NCBI GenBank assembly: GCA_018907035.1
Contig: JACCIC010000283.1
Location: forward strand, 248,001 to 312,000
Direction: 5' to 3'
Length of the DNA stretch: 64,000 bases
Source: Sycobia sp. Sy_11
Lineage: Eukaryota > Arthropoda > Insecta > Hymenoptera > Epichrysomallidae
Position 1 is the first letter of the stretch, and each line of letters begins with the position of its first letter. The position numbers were made by a program, and so were the translations under genes. Below the pieces are notes generated by a model. It saw only the letters and a program-made list of their open reading frames with translations. It did no database searches and had not been told where the DNA came from. Of the stretch, positions 10,345 through 20,954 are shown piece by piece.

Positions 10345-11743
10345 AAAGGAGATGCCATCCTGCTACTCCAAGAGCCATCGCAGTGGCTGAATAAAAGGGA
10401 TCGAACTACGCACGAGAATGGTATATCAGGAAGGGCGTATTCCCTGGGCGGTAATAGCAGTCCTCAATCCTGATGTGACCGCGATAAAACTAACGCATCT
10501 TACAAATCAAAGTTCGCAGTAACGATGGTGAGGTTGCGTTTTTTATGGATGTAGTTAATCAGTGGCTATTTACAGTTGTGCCTCGAAATAGGGATGCACC
10601 TTATGTAGTTGAATAAAGTGCTGCACGCACTTCCGGGAAGGATAGTGCTATTAGGTTTTGATTCCAATGCCAGGTCCCCCCTGTGGGAATCTGATGACAC
10701 TGACCACAAAGGTGAGAAATTAGAAACTTTTATAGCGCAGTAGAATCTCAGGAAGACCAATGTGCCAGGTAGTATCGCTACCGTCTCCAACGAAGTTCAA
10801 GGAATGTGGACGTAACTCTTGCCACCACAAATCTCAAGACGCTCATCGCAGGATCGGCGATCAGGGAGGACTGGATCTCGAGTGATCACAGAATGATCAC
10901 GTTCCACCTTAATGGAGCGGACATACCTGCAAGTACAGGTGCTGCAAAACAGGGACAAAAGCTAAAGCAATAGTCTACACAGAAAGCGAACTGGGATTCT
11001 TTCTGCGCTGTACTCGTGCATGAATGGGCCAATTCCCTAAACATATGCCCGTCTCCAAAATGAAGACTATCGAGAGAGTTTGCTCACTTGAGCCACTTTG
11101 AGGAAAGTATGCAATGCTGCCATATCGACGAGTAGAGTAGCTGCTACGAGGATTCTCTATTGGAACTCTGAATTAGACAATAGGAAAAGGGCTGCAAATT
11201 GAGCCCGTCGAATACAGAATACAAAGCGGCCAGAATGGAGCATGTTCGTAGACTCAGGCATACTAAAGAGATCGAATGGCAAGCCTTTGTCACCGTGAAG
11301 GATTATCAGAACCCTTGGGACATGGCTTATCTGCTACAAGCAAACAAGTCCTTGATCCTCCTCTTTGGCGGCTGTTAAGACGAGGGTGCGACGTCATTGC
11401 CTATCGAAAGGATAGGCCAGAACTGAAGCAGTGAAATCCTGGCGTCGCCTCAATAAATGAGGCTGGCCTCTCAAAATTGTGGAATGTTCATATTGATAGG
11501 CCACCTTCATTCGAGAGTCCCCCCTCTGATTAAGATCGACAGCACGAGAGTGAAGAGATTAGAAAGCGTGAGATACCTTGGAAGCGACTTCGCCGAACAT
11601 ATAAAAATCGGTAGCCATTTAAAAGCAGTTCAATCTAAATATGTGGATTTATGTAACAGGATTGGACGCCTGCAATATGGAAATGATGGCTTAAATTTAA
11701 GGTGCTTAGTGGTATCTATACCGGTCTGTTCACACGTATTACT
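10345..11743 (+). pseudogene. R1-like LINE relic, 5' part (endonuclease and RT remnant)
   Basis: Plus-strand decayed LINE of the R1 kind. Endonuclease pieces: GDAILLLQEPSQW near 10349, VIAVLNPDVTAIKLTHL near 10450, LLGFDSNARSPLW near 10648 (the GxDxNAxSxLW block), and SSDHRMITFHL near 10880. After 10930 the frame is poor. RNTEYKAARMEHVRRLR near 11215 and VKRLESVRYLGSDF near 11550 correspond to the linker and to the RT thumb, so the RT core with YxDD is deleted. Multiple stops and frameshifts. The relic is interrupted at 11744 by PLE-2 and resumes at 13057. Confidence 0.8.
11729..11743 (+). repeat. left target-site duplication of PLE-2
   Basis: TTCACACGTATTACT, repeated perfectly at 13042-13056. 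Confidence 0.92.
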
Positions 11744-11765
11744 TAATTGGTAAAGTAAAACTTAA

Positions 11766-12542
11766 ATGGTACAGAAAATAAAAAAAATAAAACTTAATTG
11801 GTACAGAAAGCCTACTTGGTCAGGTAGGTTTTTAGATTTTAATTCACACCACCAATTCGGAAACAAAATTGGGGCATTGAGGGGTGTCATTGACAGAGCA
11901 ATTAAATTGTCACATAAAGATTTTAGACAAAATAATTTACAGATAGTAAGAGAGACTTTTATTAATAATGGCTATCCAATTCAATTTATTAATAGATTGA
12001 TTGCTGAGAGATTGTTTGAAATTTATAATACCGAAAATAGACATAGTGCAGGAATTGATTTTAACGGAGGCAAAATTATTGTCTTACCATATGTTCGAGG
12101 ATTATCTGAAAGAATAAAAAGAAATTTTCGGAAATATAACATTCAAATTTTCTTTAAAAATCGCAATAATTTAAGTAGATTGTTTAATAATTGCAAAGAT
12201 AAGGATGATTTATGCTTAAAATCAGGAGTTGTTTACAAGATTAATTGCATGGATTGTGATAAATACTATATTGGACAAACAGGTAGATATTTAAAAAAGA
12301 GAATTTATGAGCATAAATATAGTTTACGTAGCTCACATATTACTTCTGGTTTAAAAGAGCATTGTTTAAAGTTTTTACATTCTTTTGATTTTGTGAATGT
12401 GGATACTTTGGAATATGGTATTAATAATAAGTATAAACGGGAGAGTCTTGAAAGTATTCACATTTCCAAGAATCGAAATAATGTGAATTTAATGTTAGAG
12501 TCTGGTAGATTGGACAGTGTTTATCATTCCTTATTAAATTGA
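11766..12542 (+). CDS. PLE C-terminal protein with GIY-YIG endonuclease, 5'-truncated
   Basis: Open frame of 258 codons, without internal stops, encoding the end of a Penelope-like polyprotein. Residues 9-55 (KLNWYRKPTWSGRF, GVIDRAIKLSHKDF) are the linker after the RT thumb. Residues 101-125 (GGKIIVLPYVRGLSERI) match the usual lead-in to the nuclease. The GIY-YIG domain covers about 153-232: GVVYKI and YYIGQTGRY are the two signature strands, KKRIYEH holds the conserved Arg, and KRESLESIHI supplies the Glu. CMDC (161-164) is the insertion typical of PLE nucleases. The enzyme nicks target DNA. The ATG is fortuitous because the true N-terminus with RT is missing, so the product could not transpose alone. 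Confidence 0.88.
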   Translation: MVQKIKKIKLNWYRKPTWSGRFLDFNSHHQFGNKIGALRGVIDRAIKLSHKDFRQNNLQIVRETFINNGYPIQFINRLIAERLFEIYNTENRHSAGIDFNGGKIIVLPYVRGLSERIKRNFRKYNIQIFFKNRNNLSRLFNNCKDKDDLCLKSGVVYKINCMDCDKYYIGQTGRYLKKRIYEHKYSLRSSHITSGLKEHCLKFLHSFDFVNVDTLEYGINNKYKRESLESIHISKNRNNVNLMLESGRLDSVYHSLLN

Positions 12543-12643
12543 TTGGTTTTGGACAATTTGTGTAGAGGGGGAATTTATATTTAATTTACGAAATTTGGTG
12601 GTGGGGATGAGTATATATAGATTAGAATATAAGGTTTAGATTA

Positions 12644-12683
12644 GTCCCTGATGAGGAGCCGTAGCGAGCTCGAAACGTTGGAC
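12644..12683 (+). ncRNA. hammerhead ribozyme of PLE-2
   Basis: GTCC (12644-12647), core CTGATGA (12648-12654), stem II GAGC-loop-GCTC (12656-12671), GAAACGTT (12672-12679), GGAC (12680-12683). GTCC pairs with GGAC as stem I. ACGT after GAA is self-complementary and could only form stem III between two molecules, as proposed for the dimeric hammerheads of PLEs. The predicted cut follows the second T of GTT. All invariant core bases are present. Activity is inferred. Confidence 0.8.
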
Positions 12684-12956
12684 AAGTCTTCAATTAGGTA
12701 AGGGTGTTGGGGACAGTCAGACTGCACTTTACTAACAAAGAATTTTTTCAGCTAATATTTTATTTTCAGATTAGTCTACGGGGGTGAATATAAACAAGGA
12801 CAGTCTGACTGTCATTATCATTTTAATTTAATTTTTAATTTAATTTTTATTTTTAATTTTTATTTTTTATTTTTATTATTTATTATTTGTATTTCTTATT
12901 TTTTATTTTTTATTGTTATTTTTATTTTTTATTTTTTAGTTTTTATTTTTATTTTA

Positions 12957-12987
<31 letters not shown>

Positions 12988-13041
12988 TTATTTTTGGTTG
13001 AAATTGATTGGACTGTAAGACCAATAAAAAATATTTATTAA

Positions 13042-13056
13042 TTCACACGTATTACT
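13042..13056 (+). repeat. right target-site duplication of PLE-2
   Basis: TTCACACGTATTACT, the second copy; the LINE sequence continues directly after it. Confidence 0.92.
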
Positions 13057-13735
13057 GTATACGCAATGGCAGGTTGACACGATTTTATGTGTGTAGAAGA
13101 CTTTTTGTGTGTAGAAAACGTAAGTTGGCAAGTACTCAAAGGCATGCGCTCATTAGAGTCACTGGTGCATACAGAACCACCTCGACAGACGCCCTAGTGA
13201 TAGTGGGAAAACTCCCCATCATGCTCGAAGCAGGAGTAGAGCGGAGCTATACACAAACTGTAAAAATGCTCACTTAAGGAACAACGTCGTGCCGTGCAAG
13301 AGATATCGAAGAGATATCTCGATGACTGGCAGGAAATCTGGGATAACTCGATAAAAGGTAAGCTGACACATTCTTAGCTACCTAATGTCAGAGATCAGAT
13401 TGGGTCGGACTGGATCAGGCCGTTGCGATGGCTAATACAATTCCTCACTAGGCATGGACACTTCGGTTCTTATCTCTCGCACTTCCATCTGAGAGAGAGC
13501 AATAGGTGCTCATATGGAGAGGCGAAAATACCAGCGTACGTATTGCCCGACTGTCCTAAATATACCGAAATTAGAATCAGGTACACCCATACACCTCTAT
13601 GGGGCTGCGAGCTCTATTGAGTCAAGACAGGTATAAAAATTTCGAAAAATTGTCAAAAGAGCTCCTCCAGACCAAGGAGTCGATAGAAGCGATTGAGAAT
13701 CTGCTTGAAGCAGAAATAACAGAGGAACCTGAATA
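13057..13735 (+). pseudogene. R1-like LINE relic, 3' part
   Basis: Continuation of the relic at 10345-11743. STQRHALIRVTGAYRTTSTD (near 13130) is the conserved R1 post-RT segment with ALxVLAGxLP-like KLPIMLEAGVE after it. FLTRHGHFGSYLSHF (near 13440) and CSYGEAKIPAYVLPDCPKY form the C-terminal Cys/His zinc motif, and a frame ends at 13735 with LLEAEITEEPE. Frameshifts near 13280 and 13560. No poly(A) follows. Confidence 0.8.
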
Positions 13736-14390
13736 GGTGAGTAGAGAAGAACTGGTAATCTGGAATTTGATGGTAAAGATATTTTTTTACTCTAATCATA
13801 TACTGGCATAATTTATATATTCACGCAAAGATTTATTTAAAATATATTTCTATACAAGTAGACCGCATAAATACATTCCTATAGAAGTAAATTTATATAA
13901 GAAAGCGCAATAATAACAAGCATTTACACTAGTTAGGAACCTTAGTCTAGATTAATAACGTACAATAAGTAGTGGTTCGGAACGCACTATAAACTTTAGG
14001 TTCACAAAAGTCGCAATGATGTACAGATCTACAACTAAAAGAAAAGTTTAGCAAAAATGAAAAGTTTTGGATCAGAACCGGCCGATAAAGCAAAAGCCAG
14101 GTGTTTATATGTAAGAAAGCATACCTGAGCGACCTTTGTTGTTTTTTTTGTGGTTCCTCCTTGATTCTTGGCAATCATTGCATTACCGTGATTCATCATT
14201 TTCACATCGAACTAGTGTCGACGCTGAGGGTTCTGCTATTATTACTGTTCTTTTAGCCACCGGCTGCTTATCGTTTTCGATGGCTGCTAATTTTGATCGC
14301 TTACTTGTTATTAATGTGTAAGAAAGCATAATTGAAGGACCTTTATTTTGTTTTTAGAGCGCTGGGGAAACGTAGTACAGTGTGCATTCG
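13736..14390. other. unassigned spacer
   Basis: No gene recognised. GTAAGAAAGCATA occurs at 14111-14123 and 14318-14330, followed both times by a related GACCTTT stretch, so the segment holds a short diverged direct duplication about 207 bp apart. Confidence 0.5.
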
Positions 14391-14545
14391 TGATCATGGT
14401 AGCTGCACCAAACGAAACGCATCATAAAAAGACCTAGATACCGTTCTGGAGTGCCTAGACAAATATTGGCTGCGTCTTAACGTGGAGAAATGTAATCTAG
14501 GCCCGCTGGAGCTTGAATTCCTAGGGCACATAATTAACAGTCCGG
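14391..14545 (+). pseudogene. Ty3/gypsy reverse transcriptase fragment
   Basis: DTVLECLDKYWLRLNVEKC and GPLELEFLGHIINSPG match the RT thumb entry of Ty3/gypsy elements (L-xx-LRLN-xx-KC, FLGHxI). The fragment ends where a mariner 3' end begins and is not contiguous with the gypsy pol at 14698. Confidence 0.75.
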
Positions 14546-14550
14546 GTTCT

Positions 14551-14695
14551 AAAATCAACGATCTGAAGTTTGAATTGATGCCTCACCCTCCCTACTCTCC
14601 AGACCAGGCCCCGTGTGACTAGAATACAAATAGGCTTGGAGGAGATTATGATGAGTTTGTCTTGGTCAGGCCGGAAACTTATCAATCGACCCTTG
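14551..14695 (+). mobile_element. mariner family C, 3' end fragment
   Basis: PHPPYSPDQAPCD near 14580 is the third catalytic block of a mariner transposase. GGTCAGGCCGGAAACTTATC (from about 14664) leads into the 3' terminal repeat that ends at 14695 before TA. The same terminal repeat bounds the element at 45521-46361 and the fragment at 57952. The internal part is deleted. Confidence 0.8.
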
Positions 14696-14697
14696 TA

Positions 14698-15865
14698 GAA
14701 CACCTCTTGGCCAATTTGAATTTCTTTTTTATCCGTTTGGCTTAATTAATAGGCCGAAAATATTTGCACGTTTTATAAGGAAAATTTTTTGAAAAATTGA
14801 ATTGGAAAATTGAATTAAAACTGGAAAAATTTTAACATTTTTGATGATTTTTTTAATTGCAATTGAATCGGTTATTGAACATATAGAGATTTTACGAGAA
14901 GTATTTAGAGTAGCCGGTCAAAATAAATTAACGTTTAAATTAAATAAGTATTTTTTCGTATATACAGAAATCGATTATTTAGGCTACCGAATCAACGTTC
15001 ATGGTATTCGTCCTACAGATAATAACATTAAGTCTGTTATTAATTATCCGGTTCCACGTAATAGCAAAGAACTTCTCCGTCTTGCTAGCTAGTTATTTTC
15101 GTTGATTCCTACCGAAATTTTCGATTATCGCAAAACCATTATATGTTTAAATTAAAGAGAAGGCAAAATTTACTTTTAATGTAAAACAGATGGAAGTTTT
15201 TGAAGCATTAAAATCATATTTATCAAAAAAACGATTCTCGCGATTTATTCTCCGAAACTGGATACCGAATTACATTGTGATGCTAGCGCTTTCGGATTTG
15301 GTGCGATGCTAATTCAAAAACAACAAGATAGCCATCTCAAGCCAATATCGTATTTGAGCCAACGCACATCTTTAAAAGAAATGAATTAGCACAGTTTTGA
15401 ACTAGAATGTCTCGCGGTAGTCAATGCTATTTTGCAATTTATTTAACAGGCATACTTTTAAAGATAGTAAAGGATTGTGAAAGTTTCATATTAACGTTAA
15501 ATAAACAACATATAAACCGAAGAATTTCACGTTGGGTAATGTTCTTACAAAACTTTGATTATGAACTCATCCATTAATCAGGGAAAAGAATGAGACACAT
15601 AGATGCTCTTAGCAGATACAATAGTATCTTAGTTATTTAGGGTAATAATACTTTTAATCAGACGCTTACTATATGTCAAAATAAAGACACGGAAATCTCA
15701 GAAATTCGTGAAGAACTCGAGATGACTTAAATGAAACAATATGAACTGTTAAATGGACTAGTTTATCGAAAAGATCGGAGCGATAAGTTATTATTTTATG
15801 TACGACAAGCGATGAAGGGAACATTATAAGAACATGTCACGATGATTTAGGACATATTTATATAT
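14698..15865 (+). pseudogene. Ty3/gypsy pol relic B (RT, RNase H, integrase start)
   Basis: Plus-strand pol fragment beginning in the RT fingers/palm: TPLGQFEFLFYPFGLINRP (near 14703). Then VIEHIEILREVFRVAGQ and IDYLGYRINVHGIRPT (RT thumb and connection). RNase H follows: DTELHCDASAFGFGAML near 15263, KPISYLSQRTS, HSFELECLAVVNA, and ISRWVMFLQNFDYELIH near 15520 with HIDALSRYN. The start of integrase (MKQYELLNGLVYRKD near 15730) is the last recognisable part. The YxDD region is lost and several stops and frameshifts are present. It ends at the (TA)n tract at 15871. Confidence 0.85.
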
Positions 15866-15868
15866 TTA

Positions 15869-15870
<2 letters not shown>

Positions 15871-15917
<47 letters not shown>

Positions 15918-15938
15918 ATAGATAGATAGATAGATAGA
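15871..15938. repeat. (TA)n then (GATA)n microsatellites
   Basis: TA tract to 15914 followed by about five GATA units. Confidence 0.95.
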
Positions 15939-16140
15939 CAATAAATTTTATAACAACAACTGCTTCGTAGAAAAAAATTCCCGAGCAAAATAATTCTTTA
16001 GATCATATATAGCATATATGATTTGAAAAATTATCGATGGATAAGTGATGAATAATTTTTTGGTTGAAAATTCAAAATCCCAAGATAGAAGTCAATAGTA
16101 AAGCGGCCTCACCATTCTGGCGACTCTTCAACCACGCCAT

Positions 16141-16203
<63 letters not shown>

Positions 16204-16215
16204 CGTATATTTATG
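15939..16215. repeat. spacer with (TA)n tract
   Basis: No gene. A TA tract occupies 16144-16201. Confidence 0.9.
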
Positions 16216-17030
16216 TATTTTAAATTAAAATACCGTGCCGTGCCGCACTTTCAACACTCGCAAGCCGTTGAGAATAGTAACTTCGGGCCCGGTCGGTAAT
16301 ATCACCCTTATTACCCTGTCTTCCTTTTTTATTAGTACCAGGCGAAATGCCAAAGCAGGATTTGCAGGAATTTAAAACATGGTGTCCCTCGGCTGCCTGT
16401 GATTTGACTCGCGATCCAGGAGCTGCGGTGGAAATTACAACGGTCGCGGCTTTCACTCGAGTTGTTCTAGCTGAATGTTTGGATAGGCAATCCTTGCAGC
16501 GGGGACAGCCTTGTTCATGGAGACGTAGTTGGAGGTAGTCCTCTCGAGTTCTGCTCTTAATATTGGGCGAGGGAAATATTTTTTGTCGTCGCCTGTAGCT
16601 TCGAGGTACGGCCTGTTCTGGGTGTCTAGCCACCATTCGAATTCCGTATATAATTTCGCAACTGATATTTGTATCATGCTTTTCATGTCTACTGCTTAAA
16701 TAATCGATTTATACTAACTATTAATTTACAATCTATCTCAAAATTTTTGTAGGACGTTTAATATTTACTGATTCTTCGCGAGTTTACTCGGGCGCTAAGC
16801 GGCCTACTCTGCGCTCTCCTTTCTCATCACGAGTAGCATGCATCCGAGCTCAACTTCCAAATAGCGGAGATGAGCGAAGCGTTCCAGGTAAACACGCCAG
16901 ATTGCATGCAGGTTGCAGAGTCCGTGTATTTCTGGTTTTTAGGTGTCAGTCCTCGGTTTTGTAGCTCCTGTTCTTGATGCCTATTCGTTAGGGCCCAGGT
17001 CCAGTCGATCCTCATCGTTTTGAAATGAAA
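16216..17030 (-). other. unrecognised coding-like block on the minus strand
   Basis: GC-richer than its surroundings. Two overlapping minus-strand frames, 138 codons (16220-16636) and 77 codons (16453-16686), and a 62-codon frame (16827-17015). One reads EFEWWLDTQNRPYLEATG and later VILPTGPEVTILNGLRVL, the other has a basic, Cys-containing stretch (CPRCKDCLSKHSARTTRV). I do not recognise either. The block lies just downstream of gypsy A in the same orientation, so it may be an accessory ORF or 3' region of that element, or an unrelated insertion. Confidence 0.35.
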
Positions 17031-17340
17031 TATTTATTTTTTCTAACATAGATTGGTCTAAATATTGGCCTAACATAGATTTTAACCTTATATGTATGGT
17101 TTAACTTTAATTAATAATAATTAGTTTATGACAAATTTACAACATTTTAACTATTACTTATTTACATTTATAATGAAATTTTGGATTAAGTTATTATTTT
17201 ACATTTATCTTTAAATTAAAACTATTAATATAAAATATTAAATCATTTACTTAATTTTTATTTAATCGAATATAATAAATATGCCGGCCTATTTACATTT
17301 TCAGATATATACATTTCCCTTATTAATTATTGCACAATAT
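17031..17340. other. AT-rich spacer
   Basis: No coding signal; possibly decayed 3' LTR of gypsy A, but I find no matching 5' LTR to prove it. Confidence 0.4.
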
Positions 17341-19990
17341 CTACAACTTAAATAGTTAGTTAATATATTGCTTCAAATCCTTTACATGTATATTTGGAAG
17401 TAATTTTTCATTCCCTCCTTTTAATGAATACATTACGGGGGAAATTTTCTTGACTACTTCAAATGGCCCGTTATATATTTCGCAAAGTGTTGCGCTAAGC
17501 TAGTCGGCCTTATTCGACAAAACATTTTGGAGCTTTAAAACTTTGTCGCCAACATAAGGCTGCCAATCTTGCCTTCGTAAATCGTAATATTTTGTCTGTT
17601 TCGAAAAAGACTGGGCCGTTTTTACTTTTGCCAGTTCTAAAACTTCTTGTATATTCTTTCTGCGTTTTTCGGGATGCGATAGCGCCCGATGCCCCTATGC
17701 TTAATGCAGGCTTCCTAGAAATTCAAGTATACTGACGTATAACCCGTGTTATAGTATTGTCGTGTTAAATACAAAGGAAATTTCGTTTAAGTAGCCATAC
17801 CATGTTTTTTGGGATTTTTCTATATATTATTGCATCATCGTACTTATTGTACGATTTATCCGTCGAAAGGGATTACATTGTGGTGAATACGGTGGTATTG
17901 TTCGCTGGTTGATTTTCGCTTTCTTCAGAATTTGGCGAAATTCATTTGAAATAAACTGGCTACCATTATCACTTACTATTGTACGTGGGTATTCAAAACA
18001 AAATATTATCTGTTTTTGAATAGCCCGCCAATGGCGATTCCTATTACTTTTCATACTGCTTTAAGCTCGATCCACTTCATGAATTGATCCTGTATTATTA
18101 AAAGTATTGTGTATCCGTTATTCGACCATGGAAGTGGCCCTATTAAGTCGACAGAAACCATCTCCCATCGCTGCTCAACATTTGTTGCTTGCATTTTCCC
18201 GGCGGGTGCTAATTGCTATTCTTTATTTTGTTGGTAATTTTTACACGCGTTCACATACCGGGTGTCCTCGTGAAACATGCCAGGCCATAATAATAATCTT
18301 TAGCTAATTTTGTTAACGTTTTTGCAATGCTGAAATGCTCTACAACCTAACCGTCATGACTTTCTCTTAGTATGCGGTCTTTTCGGACACGCTTACGCAT
18401 ATTTTTCATTCGGCTGCTTCATTACTTTCGATGAAATCTAGAGTATGAAAATATGATCATAAAATCTATTATTCTCTATTCCGTAGTCTTGATAATCAGC
18501 TGCATTATCTTTTACAGCATTTTATCATACTATTTGATCTCATTTTTTGAAATAGCATTTATCTCGATTGAATTTCGAGAGAGCATGTCAGCAACATTGT
18601 TTTCCGTGCCCTTTCTCTATTGTATATCGAAATCCTGTTGGAACAATTCGAGTACTCATTATGCTAATCATCTAGATGGATTATCTAGTTTCTCTAGCCA
18701 TTTGAGAGGATAGTGATCCGTGACTACCATACATGGATGGCCACATATTGTCACATTTTCACTTTTTCTCTGTTGCATTTAGCTTGCGTCTTTCATACGC
18801 AATTACTTACTCGACATTCTTATCCACGTGTGTCAACACGACTCCTAGGCTAAGTAAACTTGCACCTGTTTGTAGGAAAAAAGACAGATTCTAATTAGGA
18901 CATGTCAATACTGGAGCTTCCATGAAGCTTTTCTTTGGTTTTTTGCATGCTGCTATCTGTTCTTCTCTCTATATTCAATCTGTCTTCTTTTTTAATAATA
19001 GCAACAGTCCTTGATAAGTCTTTAAATCGTCTATACCTAACAGTCTCTATCTAACAGTCTTTGAAATGTTGATGGGGCTATATGTAAAAGACATTACTTT
19101 AAACTCGTATAAGCCTCGCCCCGGAACTATAAAAACTGTAAGTGACTTATTTTTCTCCGTTAGCTTATTTTGAGAATACCCGTTTTTTAGATCAGTTGTT
19201 GATAAAATTTTTTGTGCTTCGCAATTTATTGACAATTGACTGTAGTTGGGGTAATAGATATACTTCTTGTTTTGAAACTTTTGAATAAATCATTTTAAAT
19301 CCGCGCAAAATCGGGGCTCTCCAGCCTTTTTTCTAGCTATAACTACCGAACTACTCTATGGGCTATCAGATAATTTAATGACGCCCTCGTTAATCATTTT
19401 ATCGACCTCCTCCTTTATTATTCTCTGCATTGATATCTGAGGCAATAGGGCAATAACACTCTTTTAATAGAGTTTCATCTACTAATCTATAATAATATCA
19501 TGCTTTATGAGTAGCGTAGCCCTCTTCACGTAGTCGAACTTTCTTGATTAAAAAAATTTTCTTAGTCTTCATTTGGTACTGTCAAGTTTCTTATAGCCCT
19601 GGTTCTGTCTCGATACTGGCAACGTTATCGATACATTCTTGCGAATTTTCAAGTTTCTTGTCTTTTAGTATAATTTCTATATTTATCGAATTTCGATACT
19701 ATATCCATGCCTAGTCTAAAGCTATTTCTCAAATTCTTCATAATGTAAAGTTCATGATCTATATAAAATTATTTTAATTTAGCTATATCTTTTAGCTCTT
19801 GCGTTTGTGGAACAAAAGTTCCATTGGCCAGTGCAGCTGCTTTTTCTTTCATTATCGTCTTCTAAATTTATTGCTTTTTGCAATGTTTAGACACGTCTAT
19901 AGGATCAATTCATCCTTTATAATATCGGCGACCAATTTGTACAATGACGAAATATCTTACGTCTAGTTTTTGCTCGGGCTTGGCTTACTT
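17341..19990 (-). pseudogene. Ty3/gypsy pol relic A (protease to integrase)
   Basis: Minus-strand pol. From high to low coordinates: a protease-like end (LANGTFVPQ and FRLGMDIVSKFD, 19840-19690); RT with EEVDKMINEGVIKLSDSP (near 19420), STTDLKNGYSQNKLTEKNKS (near 19190) and a weak GIDDL at the YxDD site; RNase H (SFMEAPVLTC, near 18920); integrase with a zinc-binding part, VDLIGPLPWSNNGYTILL (near 18140), TIVSDNGSQFISNEF (near 17970) and PPYSPQCNPFRRINRTI. The C-terminal tail WQPYVGDKVLKLQNVL and GPFEVVKKISPVMYSLKGG lies at 17345-17570. The integrase Glu expected in NPVERxNR is absent (FRRINR). Many stops. The RT thumb is largely deleted. Confidence 0.85.
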
Positions 19991-20350
19991 TGAGATCGTG
20001 CTCCTTTTCTAGAAGATTACATTTACGTTAAGTGAGGTAGTTTAATTTCTGTATTTGTGTGACTGTGAAGCTGAATACTTTGTAACAATTGTCGTTGTCC
20101 TCGGATTATTTATATTAATTTACTTTCTGTGTTTGTGTATTTATGCAAAGATATTTATTATATAACACACTGATATTTAAAGGGCTTTTCCCCCGCCTTA
20201 TGACTGGGGTTTTTTATGCCGGCTAAATATCAGTGTTTAGGTTTATTTATTAATTAAAGATTTTATACGTTTAAAAAACTCCCGTATATTTATTTACAAA
20301 CATCCACCTTTCCGCCACTTTAATATTGCTATATATTTATATAAACTTAC
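19991..20350. other. region upstream of gypsy A with a hairpin
   Basis: ACACTGATATTTA at 20167-20179 and its complement at 20224-20236 form a perfect 13-bp stem with a 44-nt loop. No gag recognised; the region could hold gypsy A leader or LTR remains. Confidence 0.5.
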
Positions 20351-20891
20351 TCGATTCAGGTAAGAGATACTTTGTAATTATTATAAATTAAAAACAGAGT
20401 TTTTGATCTATGTATCTCAATTCGTTCGGCAATAAATAAAATTCGTGGATGGTTTGTTGCAAAGTTACTCATGAATTTAGGGTACTGGCAAAATTTCAAA
20501 ACCCTCATTGCGCATTGCCACGTAGTAATTCTGGAAATACTTGTAACAGTTGGAATTTTTCGCAGCCAGTGATTTTTTTCTTTTTCCAAAACCAAAAGGA
20601 CCCTTGAAAGGATATCGATTATCAGCGATTGAGGAGAAAAACTGCATCATTAAATAGACTCAAGGTTATACCAAAAAATGATTGTCAGAAATGCTTCCAT
20701 AATTGCTAAAGCCTTGACAGAAGTGTAGGGCACATAAGTATGTGTTAATACATAAGGTGATGATGAAGGTGGGTGATGCTAGGTAGCGATAACACTGAAT
20801 AATTATTATAATTATTTATATTTAATAAATTAATTTATTTGTAATGAAAAACTATTTGAATTGATTTATTTATTATACAATATACACACAC

Positions 20892-20893
<2 letters not shown>
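20351..20893. other. unassigned spacer
   Basis: A 79-codon minus-strand frame (20356-20595) has no recognisable motif. Nothing else seen. Confidence 0.45.

Positions 20894-20950
<57 letters not shown>
20894..20950. repeat. (TA)n microsatellite
   Basis: TA tract abutting the left end of mariner A-1. Confidence 0.95.

Positions 20951-20954
<4 letters not shown>

Larger units (their letters stand above)
11744..13041 (+). mobile_element. Penelope-like element PLE-2, 5'-truncated, with ribozyme
   Basis: A 1.3-kb insertion bounded by a perfect 15-bp duplication inside the R1-like LINE. It holds the C-terminal part of a PLE protein in one open frame, a hammerhead ribozyme motif, the block GGACAGTCAGACTGC then CTTTACTAAC, a T-rich tract of about 180 bp (12815-12995), and the terminus GACTGTAAGACCAATAAA. 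The 5' end shows a short internal duplication of AAAACTTAATTGGTACAGAA. The reverse transcriptase is missing, as usual for 5'-truncated PLE copies. It is the youngest-looking PLE here. Confidence 0.9.
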
